64,000 nt of DNA. Origin: Theodoxus fluviatilis (lineage: Eukaryota > Mollusca > Gastropoda > Cycloneritida > Neritidae). The notes beneath the pieces were generated by a model. It made no database searches, was not told the DNA's origin, and saw only the letters and a program-made list of their open reading frames with translations. This document shows positions 1-9,544 of the stretch, piece after piece. The stretch lies in assembly GCA_034096865.1 (NCBI GenBank), contig JAWQFJ010012262.1, positions 7,501-71,500 on the forward strand, read 5' to 3'. The stretch's first letter is position 1. Each line of letters starts with the position of its first letter. A program made the position numbers and the translations under genes.

Positions 1-452
1 GTTTGTTTAGTAAAAAACGCTGTCATTATGAATTGCCTGAGGATATACAAGTATTTTGCATGATGAACTGGGTGCCCCAAACCACAGAAGATAAAATCAT
101 ATATGTAATTGCAAGCATGTTAGGGCAAAGCTTCAGGATTGGACGAAATCCCTGGAGATTATTTGAAACTGGCGGGCAACTCCAACTCAGTTTCTTGCTA
201 TTCTATTCTCTACTATGTGTGAAAAACAGTGCCTTCCTCTGAGTTGGTATCATGTTGTTATGTTGTACTGTTATGTGGGGATTATCTTCAGCCGTGGTAA
301 GCTCCTAACATAACAACTGGCATTCTCTGCATACAGAGATCAAATCCCCTGAAGACGGAGTGTGGCTGCCTATATGGCGGGGTGTTAAAAAAAAGTCACA
401 CCGCAATCATCTCACCCACTTTGGTGATCCTGGGAGTGTTTAGCCCAGGTAC
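1..452. other. Unassigned DNA
   Basis: No frame here looks like a known family. The longest open frame (about 79 codons at the left edge) has no recognisable motif and could be a chance frame or an exon cut by the window edge. Confidence 0.4.
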
Positions 453-525
453 GCAGCAGCAACAACAACAGCAGCAACACCACCACCGCCACCGCCGCTG
501 CTGCCACCACCACCAACCACCACCG
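453..525. repeat. CAR/CAC/CCG trinucleotide microsatellite
   Basis: An interrupted trinucleotide tract runs CAG/CAA, then CAC/CCG, then GCTGCTGCC. It creates short open poly-Gln/His and poly-Gly/Val frames on opposite strands, which I treat as products of the repeat rather than genes. Confidence 0.8.
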
Positions 526-940
526 AACTGCACAGTAATGCCTTTGTTGAGTTACACACGTCTCGCTCACTCCCCTGCACGAGTTGTATCACTGTGTGTG
601 ATGTAAAAGTGGACTGCAGGACTGTCGAAGACCATCTCTGTTTCATCTCATATAGCTGGGGAAATCGAATCAGGAAAATATTTCATGGATTCATCGTTTG
701 GCGTTTAGATTGCGACAGGAACGCCTGAACTCGACAACGAGACCGTCCTTTGCTTTAACTGTCCTTCACACTGACTGTTCTATGCCCTGACAAGGAGATA
801 GTCACGAAGGAGAGGAGGGGAAGTGAGCTTTCTATAGTGGGTAAAGATCTAGCAGTCCGCTCCAAGTTTTTGTTGCGCTCACCAGTGCTTCGGACACGCA
901 CCAGTCATGCTGTGCACTGGTCAGTGTGAAATTGCATAGG

Positions 941-1041
941 ACAGTCAGTGCATCCGACAGTCAGTGCATAGAACAGTCAGTGTGAAGGACAGTTAATGCA
1001 AAGGACAGTCCGTGCATAGGACAGTCAGTGCGAAGGACAGT
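941..1041. repeat. 16-bp degenerate tandem repeat (about 6 copies)
   Basis: Units of the form GACAGTCAGTGCATAG follow each other with a 16-bp period and one to three changes per unit. Related but irregular copies occur just upstream (about 915-940). No coding or regulatory role is evident. Confidence 0.75.
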
Positions 1042-1155
1042 TGCGCAAGCTTTTTGGCTCCACACACAACATTTCAACAATTTTGGAATGCGAGCTTAGG
1101 TTACTCTGTCAAACACGTAACAGATAAATGATTTTAAAAAACCAACGACACTTAC

Positions 1156-1400
1156 CCAGCTTTGCACGAGCAATGAGGATGGTTGATCTTCTGCTTAGCA
1201 GCGTCAAGATGGAAAGAAAGTCGATGTAGTGCTTCATTTTTTCGCATTGATCTGAAGCACCGAGCTGTCACCTCCACCGTTTCATCCTCTTGCTCGTAGA
1301 TCTTAATTTCGTCTAAATAACATGAGTAGTATTTATTCATACCCCTGTCTATCACAGTCTGAGAAATCTTCTCACTGTCTGGCAAAATGAGACACAAACG
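1156..1400 (-). CDS. Exon of a SWIM zinc-finger protein (YqaJ-associated family)
   Basis: Read on the - strand, this open block ends in HPHCSCKAG and meets a good splice donor (GG|GTAAGT). HCSCKAG is the first half of a SWIM zinc finger (CxCx(n)CxH); the CxH half would lie in the next exon, which I did not find. A CTAACAG acceptor precedes the block. In molluscs this SWIM form is common in large multicopy proteins that also carry a YqaJ-type nuclease and an N-terminal DPY motif. A DPYEIPN block lies about 1.1 kb upstream on the same strand, in the expected order. These look like two exons of one gene or gene remnant. The family assignment comes from memory of the motif, and function (DNA processing or TE-derived) is unproven. 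Confidence 0.6.
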
Positions 1401-1534
1401 CTGTTAGGAATACAACGCAACGAGTCAGTCTGCGTTCACGTGGAAGCCATTTGCCACCTGCATCTGTTACCACGCGAGATACAGCGAGAAAGGGGCGTGG
1501 CTGTGGAGGGGCATTTCGCCATTCTGTCAACTGA

Positions 1535-1765
1535 TATTTGAGGGGGGGGGGGTGCTTCGAGTTTACGACCTACATAAATCACTTTCTTTTCAAACCTCGA
1601 TTCTGAACATTTGATACTTTCAATCGGACCTAACTTCCAGTAAGTGTGCAAAATGTCAAGGAAATCCGTCCATTAGTATTGGAGATATCAGCCGTTAAGT
1701 CGGGACTGATCGACAGACAGACATATAGATAAAATTACGTCACGTTATTCGACGCCAAATGATCA
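1535..1765 (-). repeat. Dispersed repeat, CTACTGGACGGATTTCC family, copy 1
   Basis: On the - strand this contains the family core: a TAACGGCTGAT block, then ACGGATTTCCTTGACATTTT, GCACACTTACTGGAAG and the AATCGAGGTTTGAAAAGAAA block, followed by a C-run. Related copies occur at about 1795-2000, 2765-2985, 2995-3215 and, inverted, 19840-20060. There is no coding capacity. Confidence 0.8.
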
Positions 1766-1794
1766 CGTCACACATTTTGCATTTCGCTATTCCG

Positions 1795-1983
1795 TCAATT
1801 GACATTTTAGGGGGGGTGGGGGGGTGTTCGAGTTTACGACCTTAAAAAATCACTTTCTTTTCAAACCTCGATTCTGAAAAATTGATACAATCACTCGGAC
1901 CAACCTTCCGATAAGTGTGCAAAATGTCAAGGAAATCCGTCCAGTAGTTTTTTGAGAAATCAGCCGTTAAGTCGAAACAGACA

Positions 1984-2065
<82 letters not shown>

Positions 2066-2067
2066 GA
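1795..2067 (-). repeat. Dispersed repeat copy 2 plus (AC)n microsatellite
   Basis: Second copy of the same repeat. On the - strand it is preceded by a TG/CTGT microsatellite (about 1979-2067 on +) that joins directly to a tRNA-derived SINE. The long Cys/Val open frames are artefacts of the dinucleotide run. Confidence 0.8.
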
Positions 2068-2330
2068 CAGATAAAAACCGCTGGCGCTGAACCTCCAGGT
2101 TTTGGCATAAAAAAAGAAAATCGGGTTCGAACCCGCAACCTCTCGAGAAAAGAGGGGGGGGGGGGGGGAAAACACACACACACACACAAACACAAAAAAC
2201 CAGGTCGGGTTCAAACCCACAACCTCTTGAAAAAGAGAGAGAAAACAAGTCTCAGCGCAGAACCGAACCTGGTCACGCATGACCAAGAGACCAACGCTCT
2301 ACCAATTGTGTCATTGGAGATCTGGTGTGA
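2068..2330 (-). mobile_element. tRNA-derived SINE, copy 1
   Basis: On the - strand the head is tRNA-like. An A-box-like stretch (ACAATTGGTAGAGCG) is followed by GACCAGGTTCGGTTC resembling a B box. The body then has two more GGTTTGAACCC/GGTTCGAACCC blocks and ends in AACCTCCAGGTTTTGG...CAGCGCCAGCGGTTTTTAT. A second copy at 21532-21750 has the same order. Internal Pol III promoter boxes are expected in such elements. It is not an intact tRNA gene. Confidence 0.75.
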
Positions 2331-2439
2331 TTGAGTTTTTGTAAAGCATTTATAGCGTTCGCAGCGACAACTTACAAGTGATCGTGAAATAGGAAGGCAT
2401 AGGATGAGATCTTACCCTGGGAGTAAACAAAATAAGTTT

Positions 2440-2760
2440 ATTTCAGACCATTTCCTTTGCTGAAACTACTGTGTTCTGACAGCCATCTGGTTTGTAGCTT
2501 CGCACTTCTCGCTCCCAACCACAGACGAAAGTCCTGTAAGCTCCCAAGCTTTTGAAGGCTGCAAAATTCTCGCACTTTTGCCCAGCACAAAATATTGTAC
2601 AATCCTGGCGTGGTTTATGTCCGGCAACTGGTTTTTGTCGACAGACCACAAACTGTTTGGTATTTCATACGGATCTAACCCATCAACGTCAATAATCTTC
2701 TCGTATAAGCCATTGTTTTGTGAAAGTGGGAAAAGATAACTCTGTTTGACTCGCATTTCG
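2440..2760 (-). pseudogene. N-terminal DPYEIPN exon of the SWIM/YqaJ-type family, frameshifted
   Basis: One - strand frame encodes KIIDVDGLDPYEIPN followed by a QLPDINHARIVQYFVLGKS-type stretch. The neighbouring frame encodes FKSLGAYRTFVCGWEREVRS and then a stop. In this mollusc family the DPY block is normally followed by a KSLEAY-like block in the same frame, so one frameshift separates them here. The same DPYEIPN stretch recurs at 21.3 kb. It probably belongs with the SWIM exon at 1156-1400. Function unknown. Confidence 0.6.
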
Positions 2761-2764
2761 CCAT

Positions 2765-3217
2765 TCCGTCAACTGATTTTGAGGGGGGGGGGGGGGTTGA
2801 GTTTACGACCTATATAAACCACTTTCTCTTCAAACCTCGATTCTGAAAATTTGATACATTCAATCGGACCTAACTTCCAGTAAGTGTGCAAAATGTCAAG
2901 GACATCCGTCCAGTAGTTTGTTTAGAAATCAGCCGTTAAGTCGGGACAGACACACAGACATACAGATAAAATTACGTCACATTATTGATTACGTCACACA
3001 TTTAGCATTTCGCCATTCCGTCCATAGACATGTTAGGGAGGTGCTTTCGAGTTTACGACCTTCAAAAACCACTTTCTTTTCAAACCTCGATTCTGAAAAT
3101 TTGATACATTCAATCAGACTTAACTTCCAGTAAGTGTGCAAAATTTCAAGGAAATCCGTCCAGCAGTTTTTGAGATAGCAGCCGTTAAGTCGGGACAGGC
3201 AGACAGACACACACACT
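2765..3217 (-). repeat. Two head-to-tail copies of the dispersed repeat (copies 3 and 4)
   Basis: Both copies (about 2765-2985 and 2995-3215) share the AATCGAGGTTTGAAAAGAAA and TGGACGGATTTCCTTGA blocks on the - strand. The second abuts the 35-bp hairpin array through a short CTGT/TG microsatellite, the same join seen in reverse at 19.7 kb. Confidence 0.8.
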
Positions 3218-3430
3218 GATAAAGTCTGTAGGACCTCCAGTAAACCTGGAGGGATAAAGTCTGTAGGACCTCCAGTAAATCTGGAGGGATAAAGTCTGTA
3301 GGATCTCCAGTAAACCTGGAGGGATAAAGTCTGTAGGATCTCCAGTAAACCTGGAGGGATAAAGTCTGTAGGATCTCCAGTAAACCTGGAGGGATAAAGT
3401 CTGTAGGATCTCCAGTAAACCTGGAGGGAT
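3218..3430. repeat. 35-bp tandem repeat, 6 copies, each with a hairpin
   Basis: Units repeat every 35 bp and contain CCTCCAG-TAAAC-CTGGAGG, a perfect 7-bp stem with a 5-nt loop. Two units of the same repeat occur in the opposite orientation at 19694-19762, again joined to a TG microsatellite and the dispersed repeat. The join therefore looks like part of one composite element. Confidence 0.85.
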
Positions 3431-3738
3431 TAAATGTTGGAGGTTATCTGTTATTTCGTTTTGGAATTTTATAGCAAATCACGAAGTTGATGACATCAAG
3501 CTATTGATGACGTCTATGTGTGCGTTTGTCACTCAGAAATCTCATACAGTTTCAGTCACAATGAACAACTTGGCAGCGTCAGGCAGGCTAGCAAAACATC
3601 CTGCCTGAATTATTATACAGACCATGGAAGGGAACGTGTGGCTTCTTTAGTAGAGATTTGCGCTCTCAGAGTGCTCTCGAGGTCATAATTCACATATTCA
3701 ACGGGATGGATGCATCTGTGTCCAGTGTGTGTGAGTGC
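3431..3738. other. Unassigned DNA
   Basis: Non-repetitive sequence between the 35-bp array and the foldback element; no coding pattern recognised. Confidence 0.35.
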
Positions 3739-4276
3739 CGTTTGTTTGGCCCAAAATCTCGCGATTCTCCCTGAATAGCTATTCCCCTGTGGGTTCCGGG
3801 TTAGAATTGACCCACCGCGTCTCCCTACGCGATTCGTAAGAGGCGAATGACTAGGGACACCGTTACTTGATTAGCGTTTACTCTAAACTGTTCTAGTGAT
3901 TTTCATGCTTAGTGGCCTTACAGAGCCTTCAAAGGCTGATAGGCCGTAAAACACCATCCATCCATCCATTCAACCCTGAATAGTTAGTCGAGGGCTCGTG
4001 AGGCGCTCCTACAGCTAGAAAAACGGCCAATCATCTCGCAAGGAGGAACAACATAGCTGCGTCCTGGCGCCAGAGTCGGTGAAGAAGTTGCCGATAGACG
4101 AAATTATTGACAATTCAGATATCACATCAATTTTTCAATTCATAGAACACACCAATTGAGGGAGCTCCGGACCTCCCTCGGCCTCCCGCCTTCACGGCGA
4201 GTGCGTCCTTATGAGCGAGGAACGTAGGCAAAGCCTAGCCCTCGCGATTCTCTCGAGATTTTGGGCCAAACAAACG
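3739..4276. mobile_element. Foldback/MITE-like element with 23-bp perfect inverted ends
   Basis: Positions 3739-3761 are the exact reverse complement of 4254-4276 (core TTTGTTTGGCCCAAAATCTC). The ends then extend as imperfect TCGCGATTCTC blocks. The interior is non-coding and was later split by a SINE-like insertion (3779-3973). I could not define target duplications for the outer element. Confidence 0.6.
3779..3973 (+). mobile_element. SINE-like retroelement with 10-bp target duplication
   Basis: The element has a GTCTCCCTACGCGATTCGTA block, a TTCTAGTGATTTTCATG block, an AGGCCGTAAAAC block and a CATC-rich 3' tail. It is flanked by CCCTGAATAG at 3769-3778 and 3974-3983, a perfect 10-bp duplication as expected of LINE-driven insertion. 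A diverged relative with an (ATTC)n tail lies at 11320-11577. Confidence 0.8.
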
Positions 4277-4952
4277 CGCCCAATGCATGCAGTGATGAGT
4301 TGATGCAATTTAGTTCACTAGAGACTTCGCCTACCGGCAATACTGACTCGGGTTCACGGAATGGAGTTGACGATGACAGCTTTACGGGTTTTAAAAACAC
4401 ACTAGAGATACGCATTCTCGATAAAAGCATATAATTTATGCTTAAATAAAATGTACAAGGTTTGCATCACTCATCAAATTTCCTCACGATGATAGCATCT
4501 CATGTTTAACGCGTCGATTACTGATTTGGGAATCACTGAATACATGTACGCTGTGTTGTTACATCCTGTATACACGCCTTTAATTTTGGGCCGACATCGC
4601 GCTGAATCTTCTGTATCCAAGATAACCGTATAGCTTCGCCCTTTGGAAATATGAATGAAACAATTAGAACTGATCCGATTCGCACCTTGCATCATTCGTG
4701 CACGTAGGCACACAGCTGTGTCAAGTACTGGCAGCCATTCGCTATGATGTGCTCGCCTCGTTCTGAGTTGCCAACATGGCTGCCGTGAATAAGGTTCATT
4801 CTTACCATGTCCATTTTTGCTGCACCTAGGATGATGTCGACTTTGGTTGTCTGCCATTTCCAAATGAGTCGACTCCATTTCTGCCATGCATTCGATAAAC
4901 AGCCTGATGTCAATTAACTTTAATTGTCATCTGTTTTCTTCCGTGACCGAAG
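4277..4952. other. Intergenic or first-intron DNA upstream of the lipocalin GxW exon
   Basis: No family recognised. A 137-codon - strand frame at 4474-4887 shows no domain and no convincing splice context. A signal-peptide exon for the lipocalin was looked for but not identified. Confidence 0.35.
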
Positions 4953-5083
4953 TACCTGGGCGTGTGGTACGAGATGAACTGGCTTCCTCCGACGCCCGAA
5001 CCCCTCGAGGACCAGTGGACTGACGTAACCCAGACGTATCGTCTGGGCAGCAAAGAAGTTGTCTATGGGACGCTCCTGTACAG
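4953..5083 (+). CDS. Lipocalin (apolipoprotein-D-like), GxW exon
   Basis: The exon reads YLGVWYEMNWLPPTPEP, then a DVTQTYRLGSKEVVYGTLLYR-type strand. YLGxWYE is the first structurally conserved region of lipocalins, at the start of beta-strand A, and is the hallmark of the ApoD subgroup. The acceptor is a pyrimidine-rich tract ending GAAG; the donor is ACAG|GTAGGG, leaving phase 2. Lipocalins are secreted beta-barrel carriers of small hydrophobic ligands. A second conserved exon follows at 10358, also on +. The signal-peptide exon upstream was not found, and the ligand cannot be inferred. Confidence 0.82.
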
Positions 5084-5243
5084 GTAGGGACAGCTTCAGT
5101 CCTTCCTACAGATTCAGCGAGGTCCTGCAAGCACCTGCATACTTATTCACGTGTCACTTGACTTATATTTGTCAAGTCCGACGTCCTGCATCTAGCACAT
5201 GATTGAATCTATGGTCTTTTGAAAATTATTTGTTGCCTCTCAG

Positions 5244-5284
5244 GGAGGCTTGGATACTGCGTATCAACATGGCCATTAAAAAGG
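5244..5284 (+). CDS. Candidate 41-nt lipocalin exon
   Basis: A good acceptor (TTGCCTCTCAG) and a consensus donor (G|GTAAGT) bracket an open 41-nt block. It enters in phase 2, matching the exit of the 4953-5083 exon, and leaves in phase 1. The peptide would be about R-EAWILRINMAIKK. The similarity is too short to prove it, and at least one more exon is needed before 10358, which starts in phase 2. Confidence 0.4.
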
Positions 5285-5369
5285 GTAAGTAATAGTTATT
5301 ACTGAACACTACCAACCTTCGTACTCGCCTTTGTGACAAGATTTTCACGACTATTTGAATATGTTTGGC

Positions 5370-5413
5370 TTAAAACAAAACAAAACAAAACAAAACAAAA
5401 ACAAACAGACAAA

Positions 5414-5460
<47 letters not shown>
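5370..5460. repeat. (AAAAC)n and (AC)n microsatellites
   Basis: A short AAAAC run followed by about 20 AC dinucleotides. They generate spurious His/Thr and Cys/Val frames. Confidence 0.9.
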
Positions 5461-5499
5461 TAATCCTTTTCGTCTCGTCTGTCCAATTCTATATTTTGA

Positions 5500-6022
5500 T
5501 TCATCCATGTATCCACCCACCCATTCATCAATCCTTCCAGCCATTCATGCATCCATCTTTTTTTAAATCCATTTATCATTTATTCTATACCACCTGTCCA
5601 TGCACACCTTTCCTCCCTCTTTAAATCCTTCCTTCCCATTAAATTCCATCCCATTCTGTCATCTGTCCAACCCATCCCTTCATCCATCCACCTATCCTCC
5701 TATCATCCATTCTGCCTTCTATCCATCCATCCATCCATTCATCCATCAAGCCAACAATTTATTTATCCCTCGATCCATCCATTCATGCATGCAAGCATAC
5801 ATGCAGTCATACATGCAGTCATCCGTCCATTCCCCACCCATCCATTTATCCATCGATCCATCCATCCGCCCATCCATCTATTCATGCATGTATCCATCCA
5901 TCCATCCATCCATGCATCCATGTATCCAAGCATCCATCAATGCATCCATCAATGCATCCATCAATGCATCCATCCATCCATCCATCCATCCATCCATCCA
6001 TCCACCCACCCAGTGCACCAAG
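5500..6022. repeat. CATC/ATCC-rich microsatellite tract
   Basis: A long degenerate (CATC)n tract with CATG, CATT and CACC variants, denser towards the right. It resembles the expanded tail of the SINE-like family seen at 3779-3973. The His/Pro/Ser-rich frames on both strands are repeat artefacts. Confidence 0.9.
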
Positions 6023-6225
6023 TGATAAGACGAAAATCATTTGTTGAGGTTCCCAAGTGTCATTTCCCAGAGCATCACAACCATATCCATGCGTCCTGTC
6101 CTGGCTGTGACCTCCCTCAATGTGCTGGCATGGGCTGTCTTTTTTCTTCATGAGCGTACTTTCTCCTGCTTCGTACATCCACCCTTGGTGGTTAAGTTGT
6201 GGCTGCTGGTGTGCTGGCTCTTCAT

Positions 6226-8223
6226 TCATTTGTTCATCATAAGATAACTGTGTAAAGGTAGACCTTCTGCATCAGAAGTATGGTCATGGCTGTGTAAAGG
6301 TAGGCCTTCTGCATCAGAAGTATGGTCATGGCTGTGTAAAGGTAGACCTTCTGCATCAGAAGTATGGTCATGGCTGTGTAAAGGTAGACCTTCTGCATCA
6401 GAAGTATGGTCATGGCTGTGTAAAGGTAGACCTTCTGCATCAGAAGTATGGTCATGGCTGTGTAAAGGTAGGCCTTCTGCATCAGAAGTATGGTCATGGC
6501 TGTGTAAAGGTAGACCTTCTGCATCAGAAGTATGGTCATGGCTGTGTAAAGGTAGACCTTCTGCATCAGAAGTATGGTCATGGCTGTGTAAAGGTAGGCC
6601 TTCTGCATCAGAAGTATGGTCATGGCTGTGTAAAGGTAGACCTTCTGCATCAGAAGTATGGTCATGGCTGTGTAAAGGTAGACCTTCTGCATCAGAAGTA
6701 TGGTCATGGCTGTGTAAAGGTAGACCTTCTGCATCAGAAGTATGGTCATGGCTGTGTAAAGGTAGGCCTTCTGCATCAGAAGTATGGTCATGGCTGTGTA
6801 AAGGTAGACCTTCTGCATCAGAAGTATGGTCATGGCTGTGTAAAGGTAGGCCTTCTGCATCAGAAGTATGGTCATGGCTGTGTAAAGGTAGACCTTCTGC
6901 ATCAGAAGTATGGTCATGGCTGTGTAAAGGTAGACCTTCTGCATCAGAAGTATGGTCATGGCTGTGTAAAGGTAGACCTTCTGCATCAGAAGTATGGTCA
7001 TGGCTGTGTAAAGGTAGGCCTTCTGCATCAGAAGTATGGTCATGGCTGTGTAAAGGTAGACCTTCTGCATCAGAAGTATGGTCATGGCTGTGTAAAGGTA
7101 GACCTTTTGCATCAGAAGTATGGTCATGGCTGTGTAAAGGTAGGCCTTCTGCATCAGAAGTATGGTCATGGCTGTGTAAAGGTAGACCTTCTGCATCAGA
7201 AGTATGGTCATGGCTGTGTAAAGGTAGACCTTCTGCATCAGAAGTATGGTCATGGCTGTGTAAAGGTAGGCCTTCTGCATCAGAAGTATGGTCATGGCTG
7301 TGTAAAGGTAGACCTTCTGCATCAGAAGTATGGTCATGGCTGTGTAAAGGTAGACCTTCTGCATCAGAAGTATGGTCATGGCTGTGTAAAGGTAGGCCTT
7401 CTGCATCAGAAGTATGGTCATGGCTGTGTAAAGGTAGACCTTCTGCATCAGAAGTATGGTCATGGCTGTGTAAAGGTAGACCTTCTGCATCAGAAGTATG
7501 GTCATGGCTGTGTAAAGGTAGGCCTTCTGCATCAGAAGTATGGTCATGGCTGTGTAAAGGTAGACCTTCTGCATCAGAAGTATGGTCATGGCTGTGTAAA
7601 GGTAGGCCTTCTGCATCAGAAGTATGGTCATGGCTGTGTAAAGGTAGACCTTCTGCATCAGAAGTATGGTCATGGCTGTGTAAAGGTAGGCCTTCTGCAT
7701 CAGAAGTATGGTCATGGCTGTGTAAAGGTAGGCCTTCTGCATCAGAAGTATGGTCATGGCTGTGTAAAGGTAGGCCTTCTGCATCAGAAGTATGGTCATG
7801 GCTGTGTAAAGGTAGGCCTTCTGCATCAGAAGTATGGTCATGGCTGTGTAAAGGTAGACCTTCTGCATCAGAAGTATGGTCATGGCTGTGTAAAGGTAGG
7901 CCTTCTGCATCAGAAGTATGGTCATGGCTGTGTAAAGGTAGGCCTTCTGCATCAGAAGTATGGTCATGGCTGTGTAAAGGTAGACCTTCTGCATCAGAAG
8001 TATGGTCATGGCTGTGTAAAGGTAGACCTTCTGCATCAGAAGTATGGTCATGGCTGTGTAAAGGTAGACCTTCTGCATCAGAAGTATGGTCATGGCTGTG
8101 TAAAGGTAGACCTTCTGCATCAGAAGTATGGTCATGGCTGTGTAAAGGTAGACCTTCTGCATCAGAAGTATGGTCATGGTTAGCTGTGTTATCTTCATAC
8201 TCCTCAGGTTGGGCACACACCAT
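6226..8223 (-). CDS. Repetitive His-rich ORF, 665 codons, antisense to the lipocalin (doubtful gene)
   Basis: The - strand frame has a unique N terminus ([15 protein letters not shown]), then about 46 copies of [14 protein letters not shown], then a short unique tail. The ATG has A at -3 and G at +4, and an in-frame stop lies a few codons upstream, so the frame is self-contained. Three His per 14 residues would suit metal binding if the protein existed. The common A/G variant is synonymous in this frame (Gly), but it changes residues in the other two long frames (Val/Ala and Asp/Gly). Against coding: any stop-free minisatellite of period 3n gives such frames. I see no signal peptide or splice signals. 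Confidence 0.25.
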   Translation of the reverse strand: MVCAQPEEYEDNTANHDHTSDAEGLPLHSHDHTSDAEGLPLHSHDHTSDAEGLPLHSHDHTSDAEGLPLHSHDHTSDAEGLPLHSHDHTSDAEGLPLHSHDHTSDAEGLPLHSHDHTSDAEGLPLHSHDHTSDAEGLPLHSHDHTSDAEGLPLHSHDHTSDAEGLPLHSHDHTSDAEGLPLHSHDHTSDAEGLPLHSHDHTSDAEGLPLHSHDHTSDAEGLPLHSHDHTSDAEGLPLHSHDHTSDAEGLPLHSHDHTSDAEGLPLHSHDHTSDAEGLPLHSHDHTSDAEGLPLHSHDHTSDAEGLPLHSHDHTSDAEGLPLHSHDHTSDAEGLPLHSHDHTSDAEGLPLHSHDHTSDAEGLPLHSHDHTSDAKGLPLHSHDHTSDAEGLPLHSHDHTSDAEGLPLHSHDHTSDAEGLPLHSHDHTSDAEGLPLHSHDHTSDAEGLPLHSHDHTSDAEGLPLHSHDHTSDAEGLPLHSHDHTSDAEGLPLHSHDHTSDAEGLPLHSHDHTSDAEGLPLHSHDHTSDAEGLPLHSHDHTSDAEGLPLHSHDHTSDAEGLPLHSHDHTSDAEGLPLHSHDHTSDAEGLPLHSHDHTSDAEGLPLHSHDHTSDAEGLPLHSHDHTSDAEGLPLHSHDHTSDAEGLPLHSHDHTSDAEGLPLHSYLMMNK
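6250..8182. repeat. 42-bp minisatellite, 46 nearly identical copies
   Basis: The unit GGTAGACCTTCTGCATCAGA plus 22 more bases repeats every 42 bp about 46 times. Only two sites vary: an A/G site present in both states throughout, and one C-to-T in a single unit near 7107. The near-identity implies recent expansion or homogenisation. Each unit has a TTCTG-CAT-CAGAA hairpin. Because 42 is divisible by three, several frames stay open on both strands. It lies in a lipocalin intron. Confidence 0.95.
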
Positions 8224-8250
8224 TCTTGGGAGTAACTGTCATTGTGCGCC

Positions 8251-8470
8251 TTTACTCATGTGAGCCTATATGTTCTGTTCAATCCAGTGCAACTTTTACT
8301 CATGTGAGCCTATATGTTCTGTTCAATCCAGTGCAACCTTTACTCATGTGAGCCTATATGTTCTGTTCAATCCAGTGCAACCTTTACTCATGTGAGCCTA
8401 TATGTTCTGTTCAATCCAGTGCAACTTTTACTAATGTGAGCCTATATGTTCTGTTCAATCCAGTGCAACT
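8251..8470. repeat. 44-bp tandem repeat, 5 copies
   Basis: Units starting TTTACTCATGTGAGCC and ending CAATCCAGTGCAAC repeat every 44 bp with only a few substitutions. The array is separated from the 42-bp array by about 70 bp of unique DNA. It contains a small CTCA-TG-TGAG hairpin. Confidence 0.92.
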
Positions 8471-9544
8471 TCTAAGCTCAATTATTGGAGAACTGACCTC
8501 AAGACGAACATCTGCTCAAACCTGAAAGATGCAGAAAATGTATTTTCCCGCGGTCTTAGCAAAATTTGCTGTGGGGTTACGACATAAAAATGCGAATGTA
8601 ATATTATGCCAGTATTACAATTTACAGTAATATGCAATAGACAGGCAATGACAGGAAACGGAGTAAAAACTGCGAATCTAGAGCTGACATATAAGGATTT
8701 TTTATTCAATGATTTTTTTTAATGATTGCATTTCTGCCGGGAGCCAACAGAAAACTGTGTAATAATTCACAAAATATTTTAAGTTTCGAACAAAATCTAG
8801 TGGTAGCGGCATGATCATTATTTCAGGTCGCCCCAAAACCCGGACAGATGCCACTCCGGAAACTTTACATTGGAAACGACTGCTCAATCGGGCAAGCTGA
8901 ATAAAGTCGCACCGTCTGGTAGGTCTAAATCTTTCAGTAACTTAGGAGACATCTTCTCTTTGTAACCATTCCCTCCTCCATCTCATCAAAACTTCACTTG
9001 ATTTTTTGTAGCTTTTCCAGGCCTCTCTGAGTTTGCATATTATCACATTACATCTTTCTTTCATTCCTGCTTACTGCAACTAGTCCTGGTACGGCCTGTT
9101 CCTTGCCTGTACTTTTTCTACTCCTCTATTTTACTCCGCCTATTACCCCTCTCCTGATTCTCCTTCACGTCTTCCTACATGTATGACGTTATGACATTTT
9201 GAATATCTGTAACTAACAGAAAGTTAGCACGTGACTTTCGTCTCTGGACGTCGACATCTCAGAGTGCTGTGAGCTTCGACGGTCTCTGTTAGAAGGTTCT
9301 CACAGGCCGTCCTTTTGCAGTGCGAGAATAAAACAACCCATCTTTACTGCTCTTTTTACTTACTTATCTTTTGGTCTGGCCTTTTCTCCTCTTGTCTTTT
9401 TCCGACAATCGGTTCTTTTGATCTCCTCTTCTTACCTTCTACTCCTCCATATCTTACCCACTCAAAAGTTGTTCCCGAACTCCATTGCCAACATATTTTC
9501 GTTCTTACCCGAGTCTGCTCACGGTTCTTTCTTTGACATCATGG
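8471..9544. other. Lipocalin intron DNA without recognisable features
   Basis: Mostly AT-rich to T-rich sequence. A plausible acceptor near 8825 (ATTATTTCAG) precedes an open block that stops without a good donor, so I do not call it an exon. The missing middle lipocalin exon should lie somewhere between 5285 and 10357. Confidence 0.4.

Noticed and set aside
4474..4887. 137-codon - strand frame as a gene
   Set aside because: No domain, no splice context, and overlapping frames of similar length.
5500..6022. His/Pro/Ser-rich frames in the CATC and ATGG tracts
   Set aside because: Tetranucleotide repeats rarely give stops; no start context, splice sites or unique sequence.
6250..8182. CRISPR-like regular repeats (also 10583-11316 and 12157-12838)
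   Set aside because: Units are contiguous with no unique spacers, in a eukaryotic intron setting. They are minisatellites.
7107..8183. 358-codon + strand frame with [11 protein letters not shown] repeats and a second - strand frame
   Set aside because: Shadows of the 42-bp array; no unique ends, and the A/G variant changes residues in them.
8826..8887. Missing middle lipocalin exon
   Set aside because: A fair acceptor and correct phase, but it hits a stop before any good donor and lacks lipocalin pattern.
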